The notes beneath the pieces were generated by a model that saw only the letters and a list, made by a program, of their open reading frames with translations, did not search any database and had not been told where the DNA came from. A stretch of DNA of 64,000 nt from Amia ocellicauda (lineage: Eukaryota; Chordata; Actinopteri; Amiiformes; Amiidae): contig NC_089851.1 in assembly GCF_036373705.1 (NCBI RefSeq), positions 5,549,920 through 5,613,919 of the forward strand. The letters are read 5' to 3'. Made by a program: the position numbers and the translations under genes. Shown here in pieces: positions 26,201 through 38,839 of this stretch (positions are counted from its first letter, which is position 1; every line of letters starts with the position of its first letter).

Positions 26201-26745
26201 AAACTGGGTGAGGAACAGCCAAACTCAGCTTGAGGTTGCTGAAGACAGTTTACTGTCAAAAGACATACACCATGGCAAGACTGAGCACAGCAACAAGACA
26301 CAAGGTAGTTCTACTGCATCAGCAAGGTCTCTCCCAGGCAGACATTTCAAGGCAGACAGGGGTTTCCAGATGTGCTGTCCAAGCTCTTTTGAAGGAGCAC
26401 AAAGAAACAGGCAATGTTGAGGACCGTAGATGCAGTGGTCGGCCAAGGAAACTTACTGCAGCAGATGAACGACACATCATGCTTACTTCCTTTCACAATC
26501 AGAAGATGTCCAGCAGTGCCATCAGCTCAGAATTGGCAGAAAACAGTGGGACCCTGGTATACCCATCTACTGTCCGGAGAAGCCTGGTCAGAAGTGGCCT
26601 TCATGGAAGACTTGTGGCCAAGTCTTGTGGCTAACTAACCTTGCATTTAGTTAATTGATAAATGTAATCTATTAACATGTCTATTTTTGAAAGCATTCTT
26701 ACTTTATAGCATTTTTTCACACCTGCCTAAAACTTTTGTACAGTA

Positions 26746-26781
<36 letters not shown>

Positions 26782-26792
26782 CATTTATCAAT

Positions 26793-26823
<31 letters not shown>

Positions 26824-29800
26824 ATTGCATGAACCCTCTCCCATAGGTAATGGCAGGTGTGATGTTCAGAAGACAGGAGTTTGAGAAATCAACACTGCAC
26901 TGCACACAGCTGATGGAACGGTCTCCAGGTACTGACATTGACCGCCCTTTCCACTGAACAAAACATTGGTTCAGACATTGCATTTCCCCTTTAAGTCCAC
27001 TGAAGTAATGACATTTAATCATCTAACACAGTTTCCCTTTTAGTTAAAAATAGATGAATAGAAACTGATTTCTATGTGTACCTAAATCAGGAGAGTAGTG
27101 AAAAAGATACTTTAAAATTTTTGTTATCAAAGGCATAAGGGATACATTCAACAAATTAATGTTAACTCTATTTTGAGGTCTGAAATTGTATATGTAGGCC
27201 AGCATGAATTAAAAAATCGAATATTTCTTTAAAGACTACAAGTATGGCAATTTGTGTAAAGATGACATAAAAACAAGACCCTCATTGCGTTGACAGGTAA
27301 CTTCGGTGTCCTGGCTCGGGTCATTGACTTGCTGAGGAGGACTGGCAAACTCGATAATGCGCCGACCTACCTGGCCATGTCAGAAAATCACTCTAGCAGG
27401 GCAGCGATGGAACCAGGGTACAATTACTGCAAAGGCCTTTACCTGTGGTACGTCTATACATGTAGAATATATTGGGTTTATAATTTAAAAAATATTAATT
27501 CCATAATATTTAACTTGCTAAGTATTTACACTGCATCGGTTCATAAATGTATCTCGCTATTGATCCACTTATTTTTCCAGGCATATGGGGCAGCCCAATG
27601 AGGCTCTGAAGCATTTCAACAAGGCCCGTAAAGACACCGACTGGGGTGAAAAAGCCGTTTTCAACATGATTCAGATATGCCTCAATCCTGACAATGAAAC
27701 GATAGGAGGGGAAGTGTTTACAGCTTCTGACGAGGAGACCAGGTACACCAAACCAGGGATTGTAATCTGCACCGACCGTTCCCCTGCAGCTCTCTGACTC
27801 TGATTACACTCTCACCACAACCACACGGGAGCCACACAGGCCAACACCCTACACTGCAGCCTGCAATAATGCTCCCCAAGGAACGGCAGTGCTGGGACAA
27901 TAATCCCGATTGTATCTCACCCCCACAAACAGGCGCACACACAGTCAAATTAGCGCTCCACCCCTCCCTGTATTTCTCACTTCACCTGGGCTGACATTTT
28001 GCTCCCTGGCCAACTATCCTCAGATCGTATTTTGTAGGATAGAAAGACTGTGTTCATGTTTTGTGGATTTATCCTTTTAGAGGAATTACTATTTAATATT
28101 GTTTGTTTGTGCCATTACTCACCAAAGCAGCAACACCAGCTATGAAAAGGAAAGGAGGGAATTAGGGCAGCTGGCAGTGAGGACGGCAGAGAATCTACTG
28201 AGGGAGTATCATCCTCGAACGAACCTGGGGCGGGCGCAACTGATGCTGCTGAAGAATCGCTGCTTGCTGGCATCCAAGGACCCCAAGCAAGTGGAGACGG
28301 CCCTCCTCGCCTTCACTGGAATGGCGGCATCGGAGGTATTGATGGTCGTTGGCACAGTAATTTAATTATTTTCTTTAATAAGTGTATTCTTTGGGTTTAA
28401 AATTAGCTATAATTATCTGTAGAAGAGTACACTCTCTTGCTTTCCAGAAGGAATGAAAGACTCATTCCAAACCCCTGGATGGTTCTTGATTACACCTATA
28501 TACAACAATAAGCACGACTTCTCTCTTTCTGTCTGTCCATCTATCCATCATCCATCTATCTGTCCATATGAAGTTCTCAGTAGTGGGTATGACTTGATTT
28601 CTTTCAGAAAAATCATCTCCCATCTCTCCTGGCAATGGCTCAAGCGTTCATGATCCTGAAACAAACCCCCCGAGCCAGGAACCAGCTGAAGAGGCTTTCC
28701 AAGATGGAGTGGACTGAGACCAACGCCGAAGAACTGGAAAAGGGTTGGCTGCTTCTGTCCGACATTTATATCAGCGCCGGCAAATACGACATCGCAACAG
28801 ACCTGCTGAAAAGGTGCTTGCTCTACAATAAGGTATGACTCGCAGTATTTATGGCAGATGTGTTTAATGTTGTATAGGAAACCTGGTCCTCAATTTCAGA
28901 TACACTCTCTGAATTGTAAGATGCACGTTGGTATGGATCTAAAGTTTTGGATGAATGGTATTATAGGACACACTTACCAATCGAAAATGGAGGTTTTCCC
29001 ATATCTATTGGGAAGAATTCTGTCCAACAAAACCACCATTGAGTTGGAATTAAAATGTGTGATTGGCGGTTTGGTCATTAGTTGTAATTGGTCCTCGTCT
29101 AATTCAGTCACCTGTTTGCTCAATTTTTATTTTATTTCATATTCTTCTGGCTGCAGAAGTTGGGTTTGGGCTGTCTTTATCTGTGACGCTGGTTTGTGTT
29201 TATCTCTCAGTCCTGCTGTAAAGCGTTTGAATACCTGGGTTTTATCATGGAGAACGAGCAGTCATACAAGGATGCTGCAACTTACTACGAACTGGCCTGG
29301 AAATACAGCAACCAGATGAACCCGGCCATTGGTAAGATTCATCTGTTAATAATCGTATTACATTTCTTGGAAGAGGTTTACAGTGTGCAAATGTATATTG
29401 ATTGATTTGAGCTAATCGCTGGTATGCACAAGAGAGGCATAAATCAGATAATGCTAAATCAAACATGTATTGTATTGAGCCAACAATAAAAGTGTTTATA
29501 TAAGAGTATCCTGTTTCGTAGCTCTCATGTGAAATGTTGTTTCAGATCGAGAGAATCTAAAATAAAAGTTTATAAAAGTTGGGTGAAAATGTGAAGAGCA
29601 ATCTAGGCTGTGTTCAATTTTACAAAAAACATCTATTCAAATATTACACAGACAAGGCCTTACCCGCCTTCTATGAGTTATACGAGTTTCCCAATGAGAT
29701 TCACGATCAGAGATGGTAACAGACAGAAACAGGTCCACTGGCCTCTCTCTCTCCACACTGAGTCAACCCCACAACCCGCTGAGGGCACTTTAGTTTTAAT

Positions 29801-31163
29801 TCTGCTCATTTGCAATGATCTTTGTCTATTATATCTATCTACAGGTTTTAGGCTTGCTTTTAATTACCTGAAAGACAAGAAATACCCTGAAGCCATCGAT
29901 GTTTGCCACAAGGTATGTATATAAAAATATAATATTCAGATTTCTAACTCATATCAGTGAGTTACTGGCTTTGTCAATGACGGAAACAAAAGAGAAAAAT
30001 GTCATCACACATAGCTTCGGTGGCAACTTAAATATCTTCGCCTTCTAACAACAGAATCCCACTAGGATCATCTTTACCACTTCCTTGCTTATTATTAACG
30101 GTTTGGAGTATACACTGATCAGCCATAACATTATGACCACCTGCCTAATATTGTGTAGGTCCCCCTTTTGCCGCCAAAACAGCCCTGACCCGTCGAGGCA
30201 TGGACTCCACTAGACCTCTGAAGGTGTGCTGTGGTATCTGACACCAAGACGTTAGCAGCAGATCCTTTAAGTCCTGTAAGTTGCGAGGTGGGGCCTCCAT
30301 GGATCGAACTTGTTTGTCCAGCACATCCCACAGATGCTCGATTGGATTGAGATCTGGGGAATTTGGAGGCCAAGTCAACACCTTGAACTCGTGATTCATC
30401 AGACCAGGCCACCTTCTTCCATTGTTCCGTGGTCCAGTTCTGATGCTCATGTGCCCATTGTAGGCGCTTTCGGCAGTGGACAGGGGTCAGCATGGGCACC
30501 CTGACTGGTCTGCGGCTACGCAGCCCCATACGCAACAACCTGCGATGCACTGTGTGTTCTGACACCTTTCTATCAGAACCAGCATTCACTTTTTCAGGAA
30601 TTTGAGCTACAGTAGCTCGTCTGTTGGATCGGACCACACAGGCCAGCCTTCGCTCCCCACGTGCATCAGTGAGCCTTGGCCGCCCATGACCCTGTCGCCG
30701 GTTCACCGCTTTTCCTTCCTTGGACCACTTTTGATAGGTACTGACCACTGCAGACCGGGAACAACCCACAAGAGCTGCAGTTTTGGAGATGCTCTGACCC
30801 AGTCGTCTAGCCATCACAATGTGGCCCTTGTCAAAGTCGCTCAGATCCTTACGCTTGCCCATTTTTCTTGCTTCTAACACATCAACTTTGAGGACAAAAT
30901 GTTCACTTGCTGCCTAATATATCCCACCCACTGACAGGTGCCATGATAACGAGATTATCAGTGTTATTCACTTCACCTGTCAGTGCTCATAATGTTATGG
31001 CTGATCGGTGTATATATATCATTGTTAGATTTAATCATTGTCTTATTAAGATGATATAGGAACGTGTTTGCTTTTTAATTTGTAGGTTCTGACCGACCAC
31101 CAGAGCTATCCGAGGATTCGACAGGAAATCCTGGAAAAGGCCCGGATTTCTCTCAGACCTTAA
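17231..31163 (+). CDS. ttc21a: TTC21A, tetratricopeptide repeat protein 21A (IFT139-family, ciliary)
   Basis: TPR protein related to TTC21B/IFT139 of the IFT-A complex; TTC21A is known for sperm flagella. There are 29 exons, all GT-AG and phase-consistent, 3942 bp, 1313 aa (human about 1320): 17231-17257, 17515-17641, 17866-17976, 18351-18517, 18660-18782, 19004-19161, 19493-19577, 19833-19931, 20185-20377, 20666-20763, 21167-21367, 21505-21634, 21742-21899, 22046-22255, 22758-22996, 23314-23386, 23471-23581, 23844-23982, 24575-24675, 25117-25305, 25453-25563, 26847-26928, 27297-27447, 27581-27742, 28131-28335, 28608-28832, 29211-29331, 29845-29912, 31086-31163. TPR signatures recur, such as [14 protein letters not shown] (about residue 735), [14 protein letters not shown] (about 895) and [10 protein letters not shown] (about 1280). 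There is no signal peptide or membrane segment. Synteny with gorasp1 and csrnp1 favours TTC21A over TTC21B. No lesion is seen. A polyadenylation variant ATTAAA lies at 31211. Confidence 0.96.
21028..21081 (+). repeat. L2-type LINE 3' tail
   Basis: The text CAAGTCACTTGGGATAAAAG followed by TGTCTGCCAAAT and an AT-rich repeat tail is the typical 3' end of fish L2-like LINEs. Only the tail is present. It sits in intron 10 of ttc21a. Confidence 0.6.
22366..22580 (-). repeat. Diverged LINE 3' end (CR1/Rex-like)
   Basis: On the minus strand this resembles the 3' tails at 14030 and 39790, including the GAGGAGGCCAT core and the adjoining ATAAGAACATA end. It is clearly older than those copies. It sits in intron 14 of ttc21a. 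Confidence 0.6.
24023..24053. repeat. Short imperfect (ATT)n repeat
   Basis: This is a short TTA/ATT run in intron 18 of ttc21a. Confidence 0.8.
25884..26748 (+). mobile_element. Tc1-like transposon, deletion derivative
   Basis: Flanked by TA and by inverted repeats: CAGTACTGTGCAAAAGTTGT at 25886 and, inverted, CTTTTGTACAGTACT at the right end. The ends share a further block around ACATGTTAATAGATTA, so the full inverted repeat is roughly 80-100 bases. The only coding part is 26272-26634. The element is far shorter than a 1.3-1.6 kb autonomous Tc1 because the catalytic half is gone. It sits in intron 21 of ttc21a. Confidence 0.85.
26272..26634 (+). pseudogene. Truncated Tc1 transposase, DNA-binding half only
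   Basis: The peptide of 120 aa starts [20 protein letters not shown] and shows the paired-like helix-turn-helix ([20 protein letters not shown]) and the GRPRKLT linker motif between the two DNA-binding subdomains. It ends shortly after a second helix-turn-helix ([20 protein letters not shown]). None of the DDE catalytic residues remains. Full-length relatives are about 340 aa. The reading frame that remains is clean, which suggests a fairly recent deletion or amplification as a non-autonomous element. Confidence 0.8.
26749..26823. repeat. (TA)n repeats beside the Tc1 element
   Basis: Two TA runs with a short unique spacer lie directly against the right end of the Tc1 element. Tc1 elements insert at TA, so a TA tract is a natural target. 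Confidence 0.9.
30111..31012 (-). mobile_element. Tc1-like transposon, internally deleted
   Basis: Inverted ends are CACTGATCAGCCATAACATT at 30113 and its complement ending CTGATCGGTG at 31010, next to TA. The minus strand begins a transposase at 30862 ([14 protein letters not shown]) with an intact helix-turn-helix region, [12 protein letters not shown] and WSDESR with the first catalytic Asp. It then jumps, out of frame, to [20 protein letters not shown] (30145 to about 30411) with the third catalytic residue. The block with the second Asp is deleted, so the copy cannot code an active enzyme. It sits in the last intron of ttc21a. Confidence 0.88.
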
Positions 31164-31758
31164 TATACGAAGAGAGAAGCCTTTTTATATAATACAGTTG
31201 TTCTCTTTTAATTAAACATTTAATTATATGTTGACAGGTTTTAAAAATTAGTACTATATAAAAGAACATTGCATTTATATTCCTTAAAACATTATTTATG
31301 TGTTCATTGCCCTAGATTAGAATGATAATTGTCTTGGAGAAGTCAAACGAGGGAGTAAACAGACAAACAAACACGTCTCCAGGATGTTGGGTTCGTTCTC
31401 AGGGAACACAGCCTTTAACAGCACAAATAAACAGAGCAGTTTAACAATGCCCCCTGCGTTATTGCACATTAAGACTTGATCTGTCTCCAGGGTGTGATTA
31501 TCACGACACTAAGCTTGTAAACCCTTTGGAGTTGAGCAATAAATCTCCCCAGGAGGCTGTGATTTTCAGCCTACAGTGACACCTGCTGGGAAATTAATAA
31601 TTTGCCCCTCAAAATCGTTTTCTTTGGACACAATAGTGTATAGTTGCCACAGTCTGCAACAGCACACACACATTAAGATAACCTGCCTTAATGATAGAGT
31701 ATGGCAAAGATTAAGTCTTCTTAACATGTATGAAACCTTTTATCAAATACTGTGTACA

Positions 31759-31822
<64 letters not shown>

Positions 31823-34100
31823 GTGGAAAATAGACACTGATTTTTTTCCCTGGCATAGAAAATGTAGATATATGAATATTTTAATTACAATCTGAAAATA
31901 TGAAAAGCTACCATTAAAGCCTTAAATTCTTGAATATTTACCTCTTTTTCCTTGAATTTATTTTCCCTATCTTTAAATTAAATGGTATTGCTTTGCTGTA
32001 TGCGAGACAGGCAGCTGTTACCAAAAATATGTGATGCATATCGGTCTTCCAGAGTCTGAATGCATTTTAAAAGATCAATATTGGTATCTTTAATTCTATA
32101 ATATCGATTGTCTCCTATATTGTGTAACAATCATTATGCTGTATACTCAATTTGTAAATCTAAATGAATAGTAACTAATGTTAATGCAAAGCTGACAAAT
32201 TATTACTGACAAATAGCTACGTGACACGATTAAACTTTAATGTTGATGAGAAGTAAGCAGCTGAACTCATGACAAGGTCTACTTTGGGAGTGGAAATTGG
32301 CAATTTGGTGATCAGATAAAGCTGTGTATGTGAATTAAATGACCCTCGGCATAATATTTCACAAGTAACGGGGACAGTGTTGTTGTCATTTTTATGAAGA
32401 CAAACATCACGTATCTCTGTTTTGTCTGTGGCCCAAAGCTGTTGTGCACATTCTGACGTCAAACGCTGGACCCCGGGCCTGTCCGGAAACTGACCAACTG
32501 TCACTTACTCTGCAAACTGCAAAACACTAAACACACACTAAATGGAGCAAAATATCTCAAGTGTCAAATGTTGCATGCTCCAGATCGTGCTCTTTGCCTG
32601 GCACTGTTGTGGTTATTATGGTTCCTTGTTTCTATATTCACTCATACTGTACATACAGAAACACGACGGTTCATCACACGGCTCCATTTGGAGACGTTAA
32701 GCCACGAGATGACAGGATCTTCACTCCCGATGCGTCTCCCGTGGCTTCACGTCTCCCAAACGAACACAGGCTTGTAACACTTGGGCATTCGTGTGGTAAT
32801 TATGAACAGATTAGTGCTGGAAAATGGTAAACTCAAGCAGGGGATAATGTTACAAATGTGCATACCGCATCTTTAGATTTTAATTTAGACTTGTTATTAA
32901 TGCAAAGGTTTATAGATGCAAATTGAGTAGATGTTTAAGTCACTGTCATGTATTTGTTATTCTCTGTCTCTGTTTTTTTCTCTCTCTGTCACCTGACATC
33001 CATTTAGGGCCCACGCATTTTCCGATTGATTCCTCTTCTCATTTGTCTGGCTTGTTGACTGTTCCAGCTTTTCAAAAGATGTCCAGAGGAATTTTAATTA
33101 ATTAAAACAACAACAACGACAATCATAATACATGTCCCGCGTTTTGGCTGATACTATTTTTGTTCAAGAAAGAAACTATAAATACCAAAAAAAACTGAAA
33201 TACAAACTGCTTGGGGAGTGAAAATGAAGAGAAAACGATCAACGCTGCATAATGTGGTTTAGCCTTGAATTCTGCGGCGCGTTGCTATACTTGCAGCCTC
33301 AGCAGGGCCGTTTTTGTGCTGTCCCAGCGGTTTTAAATGGCAGGTGACATTCTAAGCAAATAATCCACCAAATATTATCAGTAAAAGTACACACAATATG
33401 ACATGAAAGAAGCAAATTATATAACAGGTAAAAACAAGCTGACACGCCAATAAAAACAGCCTCCGGTTCGAAAAAAACGCACTGCAGAAGGACAATACAT
33501 TTAAGTTGCTGAACTAAGTTAATCTTCGAGATGCTTCACAATCATTGTGCGCCACACAGCTCGTTTTGCTTCACCCAGCAATCGAATTACAGTCCCCAAA
33601 GCTTTATTATACCTACACAATACTAGCAGATCCTCCATCCAATTGGTGTGTCAGGTCTCCTTGCTAATATAATGTAGACAGGTTGGCAATCAGGGTCAAG
33701 GGAGGAAAATAAATAAATTAAACATTTGCAGAGATCCCGGTACAACGTGCTCTAATATGGGAACCTTTTACAGAACTTATTTTGCCCAAATTGACTTATT
33801 AATGAAGGTAAAAACCTCAAGCAGTCTTACTAATTCAAATATTGTACGCATACGTATTGTACAGATATTTAATAGCACAAATTAATAATAAAACTTATGT
33901 CTTTGAAACCTGAATGCAGTTTAAATGATTCACCGAAGTGTCGTAAATCTGGAATACAGCTAAACATGTTAACAATGTCCTTAAATAGTCTCAGAAAAAA
34001 GCCAGGTTTTGTAAATATTAGATATTGCCTGGTAGACCTGATAGAGGCTAAAGTTATCTTTTTCCACGGGAGCGCTAATAATTTTTCCAGCCCGGACACC
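31164..34100. other. Intergenic region between ttc21a and the first elastase
   Basis: This holds the ttc21a 3' untranslated region at its left end and an (ATT)n microsatellite at 31760-31822. I see no other coding region, RNA gene or named repeat. Short open frames at 32217-32830 lack splice context and family resemblance. Confidence 0.6.
31760..31822. repeat. (ATT)n microsatellite
   Basis: This is a nearly perfect TAT/ATT run of about 63 bases. It is a good length-polymorphism candidate and is not coding. Confidence 0.95.
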
Positions 34101-34108
34101 TATAAAAG
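34101..34108 (+). promoter_or_regulatory. TATA box of the first elastase gene
   Basis: TATAAAAG lies about 42-49 bp before the ATG at 34150, leaving a very short 5' untranslated region, as usual for pancreatic serine protease genes. Confidence 0.75.
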
Positions 34109-34149
34109 TGAATATGTTGTGCTACGGAGGCCTACATTTCTAGCTGAAG

Positions 34150-37100
34150 ATGATGCTGTTCCTTACATTGTTGTCCTGCCTTGGTAAGTCACTGCAAAAG
34201 CATAACAAACTGAAGAAGATAAATACAATGTAAAGTTTTAAATGTTATTCAGATACTGTATAAATATGGAAAGCATACTTTGAGGTAGCAAGTGAAATAC
34301 TAGTGGTCAATGGAACACCTCATCAGTACAAGTACACATACAATATGCCAGGTAAGAAAAACATTTGGTGGCTGTGATAGTGTAAATAGTTCACCATCAC
34401 GATTGATTTCCATGCATTGTCTGTCAAAGGTTTACACACATGCACATGCACACACATGCAGTTTTAACTTCAGTGCAGGGAAGTGGAATCTCTACAGTTT
34501 TCTCTAGACAGAAACCCGTGCACGATGATTTGAGTCTAGTTATCGATAGTTCACTGAGGTTTTGACCGAGCATTGCCTTGTCCTCTCCTTGGGGGGGGCT
34601 GTGCTGTTCCAGGTGTGATACATGGGGGTCCTGCTCCTTTACACCATGCCGTACACAATGAGAGGAGTGCCGAGAGAGTTGTCGGAGGGAATGATGCCCG
34701 TCCAAACTACTGGAGATGGCAGGTCAGTATTCCCACAATGTGCCAGAATCTAAAATCGGCATTATCCGTAACCCAATAGCATTGATCGGGCCTGCAGGCT
34801 TGTATTGGCAAGTTCCCAAACGTGGCTCTTGCATTGCCCTGCAACTAAGATCCTAACAGAGGTAAACGGTAATAATTTCACATTTTACCTTTGTGATTGT
34901 GTGACTTTTGAAATGAGCGATTTCACATTTACTATTACAGATTGAAATTTACAGAGTAAAATAATTGTACTTTGTCCTTCTAGACCTTCCTTGGGTTTTG
35001 GGGGATATTTGAAACATCCATACTAATGTAAAAAACATATTTTCCACTGGTTTGTAATATGCACTTTGTTTCCCACACCTCCTCACAGGTCTCCCTGCAA
35101 TTTTCTTATGAAGACAACGAGACTTACTTCTACCACACCTGTGGAGGCACCCTCATTTCTCCCACGTTTGTCATGACTGCGGCCCATTGTATTCTCAAGT
35201 AAGAGCAGGATATTGAATTATTTTTAACAAAATGGATGTGCGGAGGCACAGATCGGCCCACACAGCCCAGAGAATGAGTCACGGATGCAGCAATGCACTT
35301 TGCTCGCAAACACAGACTCCTGAGAGGTTTTCTTTTCTGGTTGTTCTGGTCACAGCTTGGATCTTTCTATACTGTTATATAATTCATTCAATGTGTAAAA
35401 CAGTAAAGGGACCATTTAAAAAGTAATCAATTTGTCTGTTATGGTTTAGCACTTATTGTACTAATGGTCAGAACACTTTCTATACCCGAAGAGATCATAA
35501 TTTTCATCAGAATAGCTGGCACAATTAATGTACAAATCATGTGTTTGGACTGATCTGTAACATACATTCTTACCACACAACCCTTAATCATTTTCTCTTT
35601 TCTTCTGTATTAAATCATCTTCATATATCCTCAAATACAAAGGACTGTGATGAATGAAAATCTAATGAGACCAACTGATGAATACAGGAATGTTTCTGTA
35701 GGTTACAATAGTACAAATTGCCGTCTTCAATCCACACATCCTGTACTACATGTATCAGACTAATCTACATTTCAGTTCACCCCTTGAAGTTTATGACATG
35801 TCAGGGGAACTTGGATATCAACAGAAGTACTGCCTAATCCTACTTTCTCTCTTTCTCTCCCTCTGCAGCCCTCAAGGTACAAACTATCGTGTTGCTTTAG
35901 GAGATTACAACCTCTTTGAGTATGAGGGCAGCGAGATCTTCATTCCTGTGAAAAAGATTGTGCTGCATCCCAAGTGGACCGGTGACCTTGGCAATGGGTA
36001 AGAGCGGAGAAAAGCTTTTGACTTGACTGTAAAGTGCTGATTTCCTTGAGAATGTCTTTGAGAGGTTTTATTGAGCAGCACAAGGAAGGCAAAAAGAGTT
36101 CGACACCATCTGATTCTGGGCGGACACCTGGCACTTAAAGCTAGACGTCAACAAATGCAAAGTGCTATTGTTCTCGGGGGTACCAGGAATGAATGTGAAT
36201 GTACAGTGAATGAATGTTAGAAAGTTACTTAACAGATTCTGAGATCACTCTGAGTCATTATTTTCTTCTAGACTATGTGGATTTGAGAATGTAATGGTAT
36301 TTACCTTCTTGAATGTGACTGATGAAGTGGATTTCAAGCAATGAAACAGGGCCATGAGTTTACCAGTAGAATTCAAGAATACACTGGGACTGAGGAAGAG
36401 GTGCAGGGGTCCGAAAACTCTGCCTCAAAGGTCAAGCCAAGGTCAGGCTGAATCCCTGGCGAAAGAAATCCAATTAGTAAGATGTTTATTAGATAACGGT
36501 ATCTAATTCAATTAAATGGTGTCTAAGACCTTGAAACCGAACACAGATAAAGTCCATATATGGGAATAATTGGAAGAAGTGATGATTATTCATTAAATGC
36601 TTATTAAGTCTTCTGTGACCTTGTGGACGACTCTCAGAAACAACAGGAAGGTTTGTTATCAATGTCACCATGTTTACCTCATCCTCTAAATGTTTCAAGC
36701 CAGGGAAATCAGAAGTTTTGAGAACTGAGTGTCTCCGTCTGCTACAGACTTCTCAAGACACAGAAAGAAAGGCAGATACACACAGGCCCTGAATTAATGA
36801 ATGAATGAATTCAATTGGATGTCTGATAGAGTTTCTGATCAATACTAGAAATTCTCAATATAAACTAGCAAACCAGATGGACTGAATGCTCCCCTCATAC
36901 TCGTAACCTTTTTACGTTCGTGTTCATTTTTGATTATCTTATATATTGAAAGAATCTCATTTTATTTTAGATTTGACATTGCCTTGTTGATGCTGGCTTC
37001 CCCAGCCTATGACAACGGCTTCATCGAAATGGCCAACCTGCCAGCGTTCGACCAGTCCCTTCCCCACGGCTTTCCCTGCTACATAACGGGATGGGGGCTG

Positions 37101-38713
37101 ACCCAGTGTAAGTGAAGGAAGCTGACAAGAACAATCTAGTGACTGAAATCTGTGTGATGGGATAACACAGCCATTTGCCGGTATTGTCTCCTGTGGTTGT
37201 GTTTAATAACAAGATTTTTGATGAAGAGCTTTTCATTTTTAAACCACAGTTATTGATTTTATTTGAGGATTCTTGGGAAAAGTGGCACTTAGCCTTAAAT
37301 ATTATACTTCTCTCTCTCTCTCTCTCTCTCCCTCTCTCTCTCAGCTGGAGGCAGTGTTCCTGCCATTCTCCAAGAAGCTGTGCTTCCTGTAGTCCAGCAC
37401 TCGGTCTGCTCCAGTAATGAATGGTGGGGTGGCCTTGCGAAGAAAAGCATGATCTGTGCAGGAGGAGACGGCTACTTGGCTGGGTGTCAGGTAGAGACGA
37501 TCCCATTTTCTCATTAATCTGAGTATTTCTAATTCTTGTCCCTCTATGCGACCCATGTACATCTTTCTAATTCCACTTCTCCTGTATATCCGTCTGTGAT
37601 ATTTGTTTCTAGATCAGTTGAATCCCCCTGTGCCTAACCTCTGTCCAGTCACACACTGTCACTAGTAGCAGAAGAGGGATTGTCCTGCCAACACATGGCA
37701 CACTGAGGGTCTTTTATCTCAGCGGACCCAACCTGACTCCTATAAGAGTGCTTTAACCACTCAATGGACTGGGAAACTATCATAGCTAACTGAATTATCT
37801 TCTGTGGAGATGTTATACTGCCTGCCTATTTATCAATGCATTTCGTACATTATTCATGTGCAAATCTATCTTTATTGTCAGTATTGCTGATAAATATATA
37901 TTTCTCATCATTGTGTAGACATCTGAAATGGAGTGCTACACTTTCACCAATCTATTTCATAATTAAGATCCAGATGACAGCTTTTTAAATCAAGGAAGTG
38001 CGCTGCTATAAAGCCAATGCTCTGAACTCTTACTGCAGGGCGACTCCGGTGGCCCATTGAGCTGTTTCACCGACGGCACCTGGAAGGTTTACGGTGTTGT
38101 CAGCTACGGCCCCGCTGGGATGTGCAACACCTACAGGAAGCCGACCGTCTTCACTCGTGTGTCTTCGTACGTCGACTGGATCTTCAGTGTAAGCTTTGAT
38201 TCATTCTGCCACAATACCCATCTTTGTTTTTCCAGGAAGACAAACACACATACACGCAAGAACACCACAGTTTTATCAGAATCAGTTGAAGAGTATAATT
38301 GATCAATTGATTCCAACTCAGACACATATGACACAAGTACAGGGCTCTTATGATCCAGCTGCAGTCCAGCCCAGATCTCATCTCAATCTGGTGAAGAGGC
38401 TAGCTGCTTAAAGTGACCACCTCACAACCTCATTGATAGTCCTGAATATGTATTATAGCAAGCTTACATCATTTTAGACACCAATAATTAATGGTATCAT
38501 CGAGAGACAACGGCTGAAGTAAACACATACTGTAAACACTGCCACAGTTAAAATGGACAGTTTGCACAAACTTTGGATCACCTGTCTTCCTTTTCTCAGC
38601 TGACTTTGCTCCTATGTGATACGTTTTGCACGCAACTCAATGGCTTTGTGTGATCTTTATGCTATTTTAATGTAAATATGTTCTTTTTTTTCTAGGTCAT
38701 TAAAAATAGTTAG
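34150..38713 (+). CDS. Chymotrypsin-like elastase (CELA1-like) precursor, copy 1
   Basis: Secreted S1-family digestive protease. Exons: 34150-34183, 34613-34722, 35089-35198, 35869-35997, 36971-37107, 37345-37490, 38039-38188, 38696-38713; all junctions are GT-AG and in phase; 277 aa. The signal peptide [12 protein letters not shown] and a propeptide precede activation at R33/V34 (SAER-VVGG). Catalytic residues are His81 (MTAAHC), Asp130 (FDIALL) and Ser225 (GDSGGP). CYITGWG and [14 protein letters not shown] are CELA hallmarks. S1 pocket: the equivalents of chymotrypsin 189/216/226 are Ala219, Gly246 and Thr258; usual elastases have Ser189 and Val216. The propeptide has no Cys, as in CELA1, so it should be released. 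A second ATG directly follows the first; either could start. AATAAA lies at 38743. It is a tandem pair with the gene at 41986. The exact CELA subfamily is uncertain. Confidence 0.93.
36110..36195 (+). repeat. Short LINE reverse-transcriptase fragment
   Basis: The plus strand reads [20 protein letters not shown], which matches the segment that follows the catalytic box in CR1/Rex-like LINEs (compare [16 protein letters not shown] near 5110). The remainder of the element is not evident. It sits in intron 4 of the first elastase. Confidence 0.5.
37308..37342. repeat. (CT)n tract at an acceptor site
   Basis: This CT run of about 35 bases directly precedes the exon 6 acceptor (TCTCAG at 37344) of the first elastase and doubles as its polypyrimidine tract. 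Confidence 0.85.
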
Positions 38714-38742
38714 AAGTGAAGAGAAGGCATCATTTATTGTGA

Positions 38743-38748
38743 AATAAA
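38743..38748 (+). terminator. Polyadenylation signal of the first elastase
   Basis: AATAAA lies 30 bp after the stop codon; a second AATAAA is close by (about 38759), implying a very short 3' untranslated region. Confidence 0.65.
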
Positions 38749-38839
38749 TAAATGTAAAATAAATATTTCATTTTAAAAGTATATATTGACATTTTTGTCT
38801 CATGTTGTCACATTTGTTGTATTTATTGCTTCCAACGCA

